Below are positions 1 through 8,845 of a DNA stretch of 64,000 nucleotides, in pieces (position 1 is the first letter of the stretch; the number at the start of each line of letters is the position of its first letter). The notes below the pieces were generated by a model. The model was given only the letters and a program-made list of their open reading frames with translations, did not search any database and was not told the DNA's origin. The position numbers and the translations under genes were made by a program. This DNA is from JBDROU01 sp043809745 [NCBI: bacterium]. GTDB taxonomy: Bacteria > Elusimicrobiota > JBDRMW01. The stretch is taken from the NCBI GenBank assembly GCA_043809745.1, contig JBDROU010000032.1, positions 1-64,000 on the forward strand, in the 5' to 3' direction.

Positions 1-139
1 CCACCCTTCCCACAACTGCTTGGACAACCCTGTGGGTTGCCCACAGTTACCACAATACTACGGTTACGATTATTTGAAATGGCAAAAACCGGAAGTTTCT
101 AATTTGGTAAAAATAGGAAGTTTCTAAATTGGCTTGACA
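1..139. mobile_element. Probable end fragment of an IS21-family element
   Basis: This non-coding stretch contains a small hairpin at 25-39 (CAACCC, TGT, GGGTTG). It also has two direct copies of a GGAAGTTTCTAAnTTGG-type unit, near 92-107 and 116-132, and ends in TTGACA at 134-139. From memory, IS21-family elements have repeated terminal motifs of this kind, terminate in TGACA, and carry a similar CCACA-rich stretch after istB. No transposase gene lies inside the window. The island would therefore begin directly beside an insertion sequence. The call rests on resemblance only. Confidence 0.45.
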
Positions 140-216
140 CACATAATTATTTAATTTGAAGTTAAAAGTTTAATGTGTTAAAATGATATAATATTTTAAT
201 AAATAGAGGAGTATAC

Positions 217-1764
217 ATGTTAAGTAATAATACGAATAAACAAATTGTAAAAAATATAATTGTGTTAGTTAATCCTTGTGTTATGTCCCCGGAAAAAATA
301 AAGCAAAGTACTCAATATTTCCCAAGAATACCAATATCTATTCTAGCAGCTTCGCGACTTGCACTTCAGGAAGGTTTCAAGATTAAAATTATTGACCTTA
401 ATATTTCGGATGAAAGACAATATATACTGGATAATAGAGAACATATTTTGTTTATAGGTATCACGGCAATGACCGGTTACCAGATAAGATCAGGGCTGGA
501 CTTTGCAGAAGCAGTAAATGAGATTAGTAAAATAATTCCCATAGTCTGGGGTGGTGTGCATGTGAGTTTATTGCCTGAACAAAGTTTACAAAATGATTTA
601 CTCGACATTGTAGTAATTGGGCAAGGCGAACTAACACTGCTGGAGTTAGCAAAAAGACTGCAGAAAAATGAGAGTATGCATGAACAAAAGGGTATTGGTT
701 TCAAAGAAAATGGGAAGATTATATTAAATAGTGCGAATAAGTTTGTGGCATTGGAAGACCTGCCAGAGATGCCGTATGAGTTAGTTGATGTTGATTTGTA
801 TATGCAAAAACAGCAAGAAGTTTATGGTTGTAGGCAATTCCCTTATGTTTCGAGTATGGGATGTCCTTATAGATGCACGTTTTGTGCTCCATCAACAATC
901 GCTCCTCATTGGTCCAGCTTATCAGCTTCAAGAGTTTTAAATGAATTGGGTAAATTAATAAAAAAATATTCCATTGATGAGATTCTTTTTTATGATCAGG
1001 AATTTTTTATTAATAAAAAACGATCTTTGGAGATAGCTGAAAGTATACTAAAAAGAAACCTTAATATTCAGTGGGAATCTCAAATACGAGTGAACATACT
1101 TGCTTCCATGAAATTGAATGACCTGCTATTACTGAAGAAGAGCGGGTTAAAGCAGGTAGATATGGGAGTAGAATCTGGCAGCAGTGTTATGCTTAAGCGA
1201 ATCAACAAATCGATAACAATAAAGCAGGTTCTTAAATGTATAAAGTTGATAAAGAATGCTGGTTTAGAATGTTGTTGCAATTTTATTTATGGGTTACCTA
1301 AAGAAACTAAAAAGGATTTATATGCAAACTTCAGGCTTTCTGCTAGAATTAAAGAAAGTATACCGGAAGCGGTTCTCCCTCTATTCTTTTTTGAGCCATA
1401 TCCATGTGTGCCTATATATAATGATGCTCTGGAGATGGGTGCAATAAAGCAGGATACGCTTCAAGGTTGGGCCAACATATTAAATTACTCATATTCGCAA
1501 ATTTCACCGTTTACCCCCTGGTTGAAAAAGAAATATATGGATTTAGTTTTTAGGGTAATAATTTTTTACATTCCACTGGCATTCCCTGCAAATATGAACA
1601 GAGGAACAGTAACTTTCTTTCAAAATAAACTCGAAAATTCACGTCTAAGCATATTCCTTTATTTAATACACAAGATTGCTCTATGGAGAGTAAAAAAGCA
1701 ATTTTATTATTTCCCAATAGAATGGAATATATTTAAGCTGTTCAAGAATGTAATCAGGTTTTGA
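217..1764 (+). CDS. Cobalamin-binding-type radical SAM protein
   Basis: This is a BchE-like radical SAM enzyme of 515 residues. The N-terminal 40-150 or so resembles a B12-binding fold, with a WGGVHVSLLPE stretch followed by GQGE. The radical SAM cluster motif is C216-x3-C220-x2-C223 (GCPYRCTFC). A later GVESGS motif fits the SAM barrel. The ATG start has a good ribosome site (AGAGGAG, 5-6 bases upstream) and a TATAAT at 187-192 with no clear -35. As first gene of the glycan island it could perform radical methylation or rearrangement of a sugar, but the substrate is unknown. The C-terminal 120 residues are basic and hydrophobic, perhaps membrane-associated. Confidence 0.8.
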   Translation: MLSNNTNKQIVKNIIVLVNPCVMSPEKIKQSTQYFPRIPISILAASRLALQEGFKIKIIDLNISDERQYILDNREHILFIGITAMTGYQIRSGLDFAEAVNEISKIIPIVWGGVHVSLLPEQSLQNDLLDIVVIGQGELTLLELAKRLQKNESMHEQKGIGFKENGKIILNSANKFVALEDLPEMPYELVDVDLYMQKQQEVYGCRQFPYVSSMGCPYRCTFCAPSTIAPHWSSLSASRVLNELGKLIKKYSIDEILFYDQEFFINKKRSLEIAESILKRNLNIQWESQIRVNILASMKLNDLLLLKKSGLKQVDMGVESGSSVMLKRINKSITIKQVLKCIKLIKNAGLECCCNFIYGLPKETKKDLYANFRLSARIKESIPEAVLPLFFFEPYPCVPIYNDALEMGAIKQDTLQGWANILNYSYSQISPFTPWLKKKYMDLVFRVIIFYIPLAFPANMNRGTVTFFQNKLENSRLSIFLYLIHKIALWRVKKQFYYFPIEWNIFKLFKNVIRF

Positions 1765-2206
1765 TTTTAAACCCGGATTGTATATAAAGAGATTTCTCAT
1801 AAATCTCTCAGTACATCATTACTGAATGGATGTGTAAGTCTTTCTATTCTTATTTCAAATCTAACACAATAGACAGCTGAAATTCTAAGTTTATTATTAT
1901 TTCAGTAAATTCTAATCCCTGCAGAATCAATCTTGCTGAAAATCTGAAAATATAAAAGCATTCTAAAGGAATAGCATAAAATTTTAGTGTGATTAGATAT
2001 AGTTTTGTGATATAATGTACTTAGTATAAAAAAGCAACTTTCTATTAATTTAGCAATTAGGGTTTTATGGCTCTTGAAAAGGCAAATTTAGCAGATAAAA
2101 TAACGATGATTACTCCTGTCTTAGGAAAAAGCATACAACGAGTATTGTAAAAAATACCCCGTAAAAAAGAAGCAAATAGTGTGATGTAAAAAAGAGGATA
2201 ATTTTA
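1765..2206. other. 442-base gap without a convincing gene
   Basis: The gap holds a perfect 8-base inverted repeat (AGAGATTT at 1788-1795, AAATCTCT at 1801-1808) that lacks a following T run, so it is not a classical terminator. A TATAAT at 2011-2016 could be the -10 of a promoter for the aminotransferase, but no good -35 sits at the right distance. A 27-residue open frame at 2067-2150 may be a remnant. The low coding content fits island DNA that has suffered rearrangement. Confidence 0.5.
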
Positions 2207-3517
2207 ATGGATAGAACTGAAATATATTATAGGAAAGCGAAAGAGTTAATACCCGGTGTAACACAGCTGTTTTCGAAGAGACCGGATTTATTTTTACCGG
2301 GTTTGTGGCCTACATTTTACGAAAAAGCAAAAGGTTGTGAGATTTGGGATTTAGATGGAAGAAAATATATTGACATGTCATATATGGGAATAGGGACATG
2401 TATTCTTGGATATGCTGATCCAGATGTAAATAAAGCTGTCAAGACATGTATTGACAAAGCAACTGCAACTACTTTAAATACAAGAGAGGATGTTGAACTT
2501 GCCGAATATCTATTAAAAATTCATAGTTGGGCTGATATGGCCAGGTTTGCCCGTAGTGGTGGCGAGGCAATGGCAATCGCAGTTAGAATAGCCAGGGCGT
2601 TTTCAAATAAGGAAATAATATTGTTTTGTGGTTATCATGGCTGGCATGATTGGTATCTTTCTGCAAATTTAGCTTCGTTAAAAAATTTGGATGGGCATCT
2701 GTTGCCTGGGCTCAGCCCTCTAGGTGTGCCCCGTTCATTAAAGGGCACTACTAGTGCTTTTAAATATAATGACACAAAAAGTTTCTTAAAACTTGCAAAT
2801 AAATTTAAGAATAAAATTGCAGCTGTTGTTGTTGAATCTATAAGAAGCACAAATCCGGAAAAGGAGTTTGTCCAAACATTAAATAAAGTTACAAGACAAC
2901 AAAATATTGTTCTGGTCGTTGATGAAATATCAGCTGGTTTTAGATTGAATCTGGGTGGAGCTCATCTGCTTTTTGGTTTTGATCCTGACATAGCGGTGTT
3001 TGCAAAAGGGATTTCAAACGGGTTTCCTATGGCTGCGATTATCGGGAAAAGAAATATAATGAAAGTTGCACAAGATACATTTATAAGCAGTACTAATTGG
3101 ACAGAAAGGATAGGCCCGGTTGCTGCATTAGCAACACTAAAAAAAATGAAAAAGCTTGGAGTCCAAAAATACATAACCAGTAACGGAAAGGAAATAAAAA
3201 ATAACTGGGAAGTACTAGCTCTCAAACATGGATTAAGTATCGAAGTTGGAGGTATTGATCCTGCCGGCCATTTTTACTTTAAGTATGATAACGCATTAGT
3301 TATTAAAACACTATTTACTCAGTTAATGTTGGAAAAGGGTTTCCTTGCAACTACGGCATTGTATTCTTCGTATGCGCATTCAAAAAGTCATATATTGAGG
3401 TACTTAGAAGCTGTTGATGAAGTGTTTGGTTTCATTTCTAAAGCAATTAAAAAAGATAATATTAAGAAGTATTTAAAGGGTGATGTGTGTATTTCAAGTT
3501 TCAAGAGACTTGCATAG
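2207..3517 (+). CDS. Class III (glutamate-1-semialdehyde aminomutase-like) aminotransferase
   Basis: This is a PLP-dependent fold type I enzyme of 436 residues. The PLP lysine is K267 in FAKGISNGFPMA, preceded by the VVDEISAGFR motif that holds the cofactor-binding Asp. It resembles HemL, but its setting directly before a PseI-type synthase argues against heme synthesis. Enzymes of this family accompany SpsF, aldo/keto reductase and NeuB genes in many nonulosonic acid loci, where they probably aminate the sugar chain. The ribosome site AAGAGGA precedes the ATG. The exact keto-sugar substrate is inferred, not shown. Confidence 0.8.
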   Translation: MDRTEIYYRKAKELIPGVTQLFSKRPDLFLPGLWPTFYEKAKGCEIWDLDGRKYIDMSYMGIGTCILGYADPDVNKAVKTCIDKATATTLNTREDVELAEYLLKIHSWADMARFARSGGEAMAIAVRIARAFSNKEIILFCGYHGWHDWYLSANLASLKNLDGHLLPGLSPLGVPRSLKGTTSAFKYNDTKSFLKLANKFKNKIAAVVVESIRSTNPEKEFVQTLNKVTRQQNIVLVVDEISAGFRLNLGGAHLLFGFDPDIAVFAKGISNGFPMAAIIGKRNIMKVAQDTFISSTNWTERIGPVAALATLKKMKKLGVQKYITSNGKEIKNNWEVLALKHGLSIEVGGIDPAGHFYFKYDNALVIKTLFTQLMLEKGFLATTALYSSYAHSKSHILRYLEAVDEVFGFISKAIKKDNIKKYLKGDVCISSFKRLA

Positions 3518-3548
3518 AGATCTAAGGTAGAAAGGTTTAATAATTAAA

Positions 3549-4592
3549 GTGGCTGTTAAGATAGGTAAAACTTTAATAGGGGATAATAAAAAAACATTTA
3601 TTGTTGCAGAATTATCTGCTAACCATAATCAAAAATATGATATAGCATTAAAAACACTCAAGGCTATTAAAGCATCAGGAGCAGATGCAGTAAAACTACA
3701 AACCTACACAGCAGATACTATTACACTCAACTCAAAAAATAGATATTTTAAAATTAAAGATGGTACAGTTTGGAATGGAAAAGCATTGTATGAGCTTTAT
3801 AAACAGGCTTATACACCATGGGAATGGCACCCCAAATTAAGAGATACAGCTATTGATTTAGGGTTGGAATGGTTTTCTTCCCCATTTGATGTTTCCGCTG
3901 TTGATTTCTTGGAGAAACTTAAAATCCCTGCTTATAAAATTGCTTCGTTTGAAATAACGGACATACCGCTGATAGAATATATTGCTTCAAAAGGCAAACC
4001 GGTTATTATTTCTTCAGGGGTTGCTACAAAAAATGATATTGAAAATGCCATAAGAGCCTGCAGAAAAGTAAGAAACAAAAAAATAATTTTACTTAAATGT
4101 ACATCTTCTTATCCAGCAAAATTTGAGGAGATGAATTTGCGCACCATATCGGATATCAAAAAATCGTTTAATGTCATTCCAGGGCTATCTGATCATACTC
4201 TTGGCACGATTGTTCCAGTTGTTGCTGTAAGTTTAGGTGCGAAGGTTGTAGAGAAGCATTTTATATTGGATAAAAAACTTGGCGGTCCAGATGCAAACTT
4301 TTCCTTAGACCCGGATGAGTTTAAACAGATGGTAGATTCAATTAGAATAGCGGAGAAATCTCTTGGAAAAGTAAATTATGCATTGACTAAAAGCTCAAAG
4401 AATATGAGAAAATCAGTGCGTTCTTTGTTTGTTGTGAAGAATATGAAATCTGGCGAAGTTTTAACACATGATAATATTAGATCAATTAGGCCAGGGTATG
4501 GTCTACATCCAAAATATTTAAGAAAGATTATTGGAAAACGAATAAAGAAAAACGTAAGAAAGGGAATTCCATTTAAGTGGAGTATGGTCTAG
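3549..4592 (+). CDS. pseI: Pseudaminic acid synthase-like NeuB protein
   Basis: The protein (347 residues) condenses phosphoenolpyruvate with a 6-deoxy diamino hexose to give a nine-carbon sialic-acid-like sugar. It has the NeuB TIM barrel (residues 1-270) with AELSANH, DAVKLQTYT, GLSDHT and VEKHF motifs, then a SAF antifreeze-like domain (about 285-345) with RPGYGLHP. The AELSANH variant and the LYELYKQAYTPWEWH region match PseI better than sialate NeuB. The start is GTG with a weak, distant ribosome site. It follows the class III aminotransferase by 31 bases, probably in one operon. The sugar made could be a pseudaminate relative rather than pseudaminate itself, because no PseB is present. 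Confidence 0.88.
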   Translation: MAVKIGKTLIGDNKKTFIVAELSANHNQKYDIALKTLKAIKASGADAVKLQTYTADTITLNSKNRYFKIKDGTVWNGKALYELYKQAYTPWEWHPKLRDTAIDLGLEWFSSPFDVSAVDFLEKLKIPAYKIASFEITDIPLIEYIASKGKPVIISSGVATKNDIENAIRACRKVRNKKIILLKCTSSYPAKFEEMNLRTISDIKKSFNVIPGLSDHTLGTIVPVVAVSLGAKVVEKHFILDKKLGGPDANFSLDPDEFKQMVDSIRIAEKSLGKVNYALTKSSKNMRKSVRSLFVVKNMKSGEVLTHDNIRSIRPGYGLHPKYLRKIIGKRIKKNVRKGIPFKWSMV

Positions 4593-4701
4593 CATTAATA
4601 AGGAATTGGACTCATTGTTGAGAACATTTTTCATAAAGTTACATGGCGTATATAAATGTTGAAGCAAGGCAGCTTCAGAAAATACAGCAAAAAGATAGTT
4701 G

Positions 4702-4740
4702 GATTAAGATATTTTCTATGAAAGCAAACTCATCTTAATC
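4702..4740. other. Perfect 9-base inverted repeat upstream of the AsnB-like gene
   Basis: GATTAAGAT (4702-4710) and ATCTTAATC (4732-4740) are exact reverse complements around a 21-base loop. They lie about 50 bases before the start of the asparagine-synthetase-like gene. The hairpin could be an operator or a weak leader structure. No T run follows it. Confidence 0.3.
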
Positions 4741-4791
4741 TCAGTAAGACATGAAATTGAAATAATTAAAGATTAAGAGGGGTAAAAAAAT

Positions 4792-6729
4792 ATGAATATA
4801 AAATTAGCAATAATAAAAGGTAAAGAAATGTTTTTTAATAAGAGTTTGGAAAAAGTGTTATCTTGGGGTAGGGAAAGAAATCTATGGTTAAATTTAAAGG
4901 ATGCGAATTTTTCTATTATAGTAAGCAATCACAAGCAAATATACATGTTTGGTGAAGTGTTTTACTACATAAAAGAAGATGGTAACATTGTATATTTAAA
5001 TGAAAAAAGTTCTTCTTGGCTTAGAAAATTATTTACTGTTGAGAGATTAGAAGACATAATAGAGAACTTAGAGGGTCAATATTACGGAATCTATATTGAT
5101 AGTATAAACAAGACTGCAAAGATTTTCAGCGACAAGTATACACGTTATGAATGCTTTTACGCTCATAGTGGAGAAGATTTTTATTTAGGTTCAGACTTAG
5201 ATTTTATTTTTCAGTATGTAAAGGCTGCGTATAATCAGAAAATGATAGCCCATATGTTCAGCGTATATGGTTGGTATACACCTAAGGGGATGACTATATA
5301 TAGCAATGTTAAGAGAGTTAAAGTTGGCGAAATATTAACTCTTTCTTCTAAAGGGATAACCAGTGCTATATTAAAATTTAAGCCCATTAATATTTCTGAA
5401 CATTCTGATGACAATTTAGAAAAATATGCTAAATTTTTTAGAGAGTCAATAATAGCAAGGGTAGGGAATAAAAAGCATGTTTGGGTATCTAGCTCAAGTG
5501 GGTGGGATTCTTCTGCGATCTTAGGTATGCTTGTTGATCAATTTGGGCCAAGCAAAGTAAGCATGATTACTGGCAGCATGAAGTATTCAAAACAGACTGA
5601 TGTAATTAACAAGTTTGAAATGGACAAAATAAAGAAAATAGGAAGATTTTTTGGTTTGAAACCAAAAATTGTTGATTTTAATTTTATAAATAAAAATTCC
5701 GCTGATTACTGGCAAAAGATAAGTCCTTACTTTAAATCAAGACACATATATACTAATTCTTGTTTTAACTTTGCTAAAATCTCAGATGGGCTTAATAATT
5801 CAAGAGGAGATAGCCAGCTGATATTTAATGGGGAGTTGTCTGATTCGATCCATAACTTTGGTTTTTCCCAATTTGCAACTTTCTTTCACACCAGCAAATC
5901 TTTTACTGAATATGGTGATAAAATGAACTGTTATTTGTATGGCCCTTCATTTTTTAAAAAGGTTTTGAATGGAACTTATGAAAAAGATAAGGTTTATGTA
6001 ATATTTAAAAAGATGCTTGGGGAAAATAATTTTGAGGAATATATAAGCAATTTGGAAAACAGAAAAAAGAGTTATCTATTTCCATTGTTTTATGGATCTC
6101 CAAGGGTGCCTTTTGCAAAAACTTATAAAAATCAGGTTCTAACAGTTAAAGGACAGAATGCAATATTCAATTATCCATTTAATGAATATATGCCTGAAGC
6201 ATTATCTTTTACTGATAAAAATATGTATTCCTGGTTTTTAAATCTTTATCAGCATTTTCATTCACAAGGATCAACAGTCACTATACAAAGGTATGCGATG
6301 GAGTATAATAACCATAAGTCCAGACAACCGTTTAATGATTACAGGCTTATTAGTTTAATGTCCAGCGCTCCAGAGAGCTGGGGCAGGGGGTTAGACTTGA
6401 ATAACACAAAATTCCCATTAAAATGGGTCTTGAAAAATAAAATCAGATTTCCTTATGAAGTGCTGCAAGAAGGTCCACATTCTTACTTGTATGATGTAAT
6501 TGAGGGATTTACTTTGACTGCTGAAGTACTTTATCGTTCAGGTATAGCCAATTATTATAAAAGTGTATTACAGAGAAGACCTTACAGGGAAATTATTAGT
6601 GATGAATATGTTAATATGAACTATCTTGATAAACTTACCAAAGACTATATTAGCGGCAAAGAGGTTAAGGGGTTGGATTTAAATAATTTAGCGTCACTAA
6701 TCACTTTCTGCATAACAGGATGGTATTAG
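4792..6729 (+). CDS. Asparagine synthetase-like amidotransferase without the glutaminase cysteine
   Basis: This 645-residue protein has the two-domain layout of AsnB. The N-terminal Ntn-fold half (about 1-190) contains GSDLDFIF and VYGWYTPKGMTIYSNVKRV stretches typical of AsnB. The C-terminal ATP-pyrophosphatase half has a PP-loop, SSGWDSS, near residues 234-240. The N-terminus begins MNIKLA, so the catalytic Cys2 of true glutamine amidotransferases is missing and glutamine hydrolysis is unlikely. It may form an amide or ligate an amine after adenylating a carboxylate, as beta-lactam-synthetase relatives do. The ribosome site AGAGGGG supports the ATG. Its product is probably a modified sugar or substituent. 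Confidence 0.75.
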   Translation: MNIKLAIIKGKEMFFNKSLEKVLSWGRERNLWLNLKDANFSIIVSNHKQIYMFGEVFYYIKEDGNIVYLNEKSSSWLRKLFTVERLEDIIENLEGQYYGIYIDSINKTAKIFSDKYTRYECFYAHSGEDFYLGSDLDFIFQYVKAAYNQKMIAHMFSVYGWYTPKGMTIYSNVKRVKVGEILTLSSKGITSAILKFKPINISEHSDDNLEKYAKFFRESIIARVGNKKHVWVSSSSGWDSSAILGMLVDQFGPSKVSMITGSMKYSKQTDVINKFEMDKIKKIGRFFGLKPKIVDFNFINKNSADYWQKISPYFKSRHIYTNSCFNFAKISDGLNNSRGDSQLIFNGELSDSIHNFGFSQFATFFHTSKSFTEYGDKMNCYLYGPSFFKKVLNGTYEKDKVYVIFKKMLGENNFEEYISNLENRKKSYLFPLFYGSPRVPFAKTYKNQVLTVKGQNAIFNYPFNEYMPEALSFTDKNMYSWFLNLYQHFHSQGSTVTIQRYAMEYNNHKSRQPFNDYRLISLMSSAPESWGRGLDLNNTKFPLKWVLKNKIRFPYEVLQEGPHSYLYDVIEGFTLTAEVLYRSGIANYYKSVLQRRPYREIISDEYVNMNYLDKLTKDYISGKEVKGLDLNNLASLITFCITGWY

Positions 6730-6802
6730 CAGCAGATCGATAAGGAAGTAGTTTAATGAAAATTAATATCTTTAGATCATTTTTTATCTATTCGGTATAC
6801 CT

Positions 6803-6833
6803 GTTAAATTTATGTTCAGTAAATAAATTTAAC
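6803..6833. other. Perfect 11-base inverted repeat between two island genes
   Basis: GTTAAATTTAT (6803-6813) and ATAAATTTAAC (6823-6833) pair perfectly with a 9-base loop. The hairpin is AT-rich and has no T run, so it may be an attenuator, an operator or simply AT-rich noise in the 236-base gap before the ATP-grasp gene. Confidence 0.3.
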
Positions 6834-6965
6834 TATAACCGTTAACCAAGCGATACAACATGATGCACGCATTTTAAGAGTATTTTTATATAGCTTATAT
6901 TTCTGGGTAATTATGCGAGCTAAGTATGTGTTTAGTTTTCAAATGAATAAACAAATTTTGCATCT

Positions 6966-8162
6966 ATGAATAATAAACAAAAAAGAATACTAATAATAGG
7001 AGCCGGTATATATCAAGTTGCTGGAATACAAAAAGCAAAACAGCTAGGTTTGTACGTTATTGCTACAGATGGCAATAGAAAAGCTCCTGGTTTAAAGATC
7101 GCAGATAAATCATATGTAATAGACGTAAAGGATGCTGATAAGCATATAGATATTGCAAAAAAAAATAATATTGACGGTGTTTTATCAATCGCTTCAGATG
7201 TTAGTGTTATAAGTGTTGCCAAAGTAGCATCAGTACTGGGGAAATTAGGAATTCCTGTGTCAGCTGCCGAAAAAAGTACTGATAAGGCTTTAATGCGGCA
7301 TGCATTTAAGAATGCTGGATTACCATCACCAAAAACTGCTGCTGTCACTTCGTTTACTGAAATGCAGGACATGATAAATTTTATTGGATTACCGGCAGTA
7401 ATCAAACCATCAGATAATGCAGGCAGCCGGGGAGTTCAGTTGGTAACTCGCAAAAATGAATTAAAAAAAGCATATACAAATGCATATGCAAACTCAAAAA
7501 ACAAAAAGATTATGTTTGAAGAGTATATCGATGGCGATGAAGTCAGTGTAGAGGCTTTCGTTTATCATGGCAATATAACAATTCTCACACTTTCTGATAA
7601 AGTACGAACAAAACCGCCATATTTGCTAGATGTTAAGGTTATATTTCCTTCAGTATATAAACTTGCAACTCAGCAAAAAATAATATCCATTGCCAAAAAA
7701 GCAATTCGATCTGTCGGAATTACCAATGGCCCAGTTCATATGGAGTTGATAATGTCAAAAAATGGACCAGTACCAGTAGAACTGGCTGCAAGAGGGCCTG
7801 GGTTTAAAGTATTTACTGATATCATTCCATTAATTACAGGAATTGATGTAGTAAAAGCTCTCATTCAAATGTCAATCGGAGAAAAACCTAATTTAAAAAG
7901 GACTCATAATTATTCTTCTGCAATACAATTTTTAGATGCTAAGGATGGTTTCATAAGCAGTATTCATGGTATAGAAGAAAGCAGAAAACTTCCGAATATA
8001 CATGAAGTTCTACTTTATGTAAATAGTGGCGATAGAGTGAAAAAGCTAACATGTGGTTCAGACAGAATAGGACATATAATTTCATTTGCCAAAAGCAGGA
8101 AGAATGCAGTAGCTGCTATTTACAAAGCACATAGAATGATTAAAGTAAAAATTAAGGAATAG
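6966..8162 (+). CDS. ATP-grasp domain ligase
   Basis: The protein has 398 residues. An N-terminal Rossmann-like pre-ATP-grasp domain (IIGAGIYQVAGIQKAKQLG) is followed by the ATP-grasp core: AVIKPSDNAGSRGV, FEEYIDGDEVSVEAF and a metal-binding PVELAARGPGF stretch. Such enzymes (PurK, biotin carboxylase and carbamoyl-phosphate synthase relatives) activate a carboxylate as acyl phosphate and ligate it to an amine. Next to an AsnB-like protein and a methyltransferase it probably adds or carboxylates an amino group on the island's sugar. No ribosome site is obvious before the ATG. The substrate is unknown. Confidence 0.75.
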   Translation: MNNKQKRILIIGAGIYQVAGIQKAKQLGLYVIATDGNRKAPGLKIADKSYVIDVKDADKHIDIAKKNNIDGVLSIASDVSVISVAKVASVLGKLGIPVSAAEKSTDKALMRHAFKNAGLPSPKTAAVTSFTEMQDMINFIGLPAVIKPSDNAGSRGVQLVTRKNELKKAYTNAYANSKNKKIMFEEYIDGDEVSVEAFVYHGNITILTLSDKVRTKPPYLLDVKVIFPSVYKLATQQKIISIAKKAIRSVGITNGPVHMELIMSKNGPVPVELAARGPGFKVFTDIIPLITGIDVVKALIQMSIGEKPNLKRTHNYSSAIQFLDAKDGFISSIHGIEESRKLPNIHEVLLYVNSGDRVKKLTCGSDRIGHIISFAKSRKNAVAAIYKAHRMIKVKIKE

Positions 8163-8212
8163 ATCCCTTTAGAATCTCTTAATATAAAGAGGTGCAAGGT
8201 TGGAGGAAGATT

Positions 8213-8845
8213 ATGAACTCATATGACAAAAATGTAATTATTAAAAGATATACCGACAGATTTAAGAAATTTGGGATAGACATTAAAACACTTGCTTCTG
8301 GTGATACTTCAAGACAAAAAATACGCTATGATGTATTTTTAAGGATTGGGGAGTTAAATGGTGCATCACTTCTTGATGTGGGCTGTGGTCTTGGTGATTT
8401 TTATCAATATTTATTAGACAAAGGAATAAAGTTAGAATACACTGGGATTGATATTTGCCCTGCATTTATAGACGTATGCAAACAACGTTTTCCAAATGGA
8501 ACTTTTCTAGTAGCTGACATTCAAACCGACACACTTGGTAAACATTATGACTATATTATCTCATCACAAACCTACAATAATAAGTTAGAGAAAGAAGACA
8601 ACATGACTGTAGTTCATGATGTATTGAAAAAATGTTACTCAGTGTGTAAAAAAGCATTAGCATTTGATTTTATAACTTCGTATGTTGACTACAAAGAAGA
8701 ACGTTTATACTACTACTCTCCAGAAAAGATATTTACTTTTTGTAAGCAAATTACAAAGCGAGTTGCATTATTACATGATTATCCTTTGTATGAATTTGCA
8801 ATATTTTTATATAAAGATTTTAAGGGATGGAGAGCTGATGGATAA
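8213..8845 (+). CDS. SAM-dependent class I methyltransferase
   Basis: The 210-residue protein has the SAM-binding glycine motif LLDVGCGLGDF at about residues 53-63 and the acidic loop YTGIDI about 20 residues on. The start is set by GGAGGAAG four bases before the ATG at 8213. An in-frame GTG 21 bases upstream has no ribosome site. The stop overlaps the next start by eight bases, so the two genes are translationally coupled. It probably N- or O-methylates a sugar or its precursor. Confidence 0.75.
   Translation: MNSYDKNVIIKRYTDRFKKFGIDIKTLASGDTSRQKIRYDVFLRIGELNGASLLDVGCGLGDFYQYLLDKGIKLEYTGIDICPAFIDVCKQRFPNGTFLVADIQTDTLGKHYDYIISSQTYNNKLEKEDNMTVVHDVLKKCYSVCKKALAFDFITSYVDYKEERLYYYSPEKIFTFCKQITKRVALLHDYPLYEFAIFLYKDFKGWRADG

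Noticed and set aside
1788-1808. A rho-independent terminator after the radical SAM gene
   Set aside because: The 8-base stem is AT-rich and no T run follows.
2067-2150. A 27-residue frame before the class III aminotransferase
   Set aside because: Too short, no ribosome site and no recognisable family; at most a remnant.
6756-6845. A 29-residue frame (MKINIF...) after the AsnB-like gene
   Set aside because: It has an AAGGAAG upstream but overlaps the perfect hairpin at 6803-6833 and shows no family.
8682-8837. A 52-residue N-terminal extension of the deacetylase-fold protein
   Set aside because: It lies wholly within the methyltransferase gene, and the family-like sequence begins at the ATG at 8838, which has a ribosome site.
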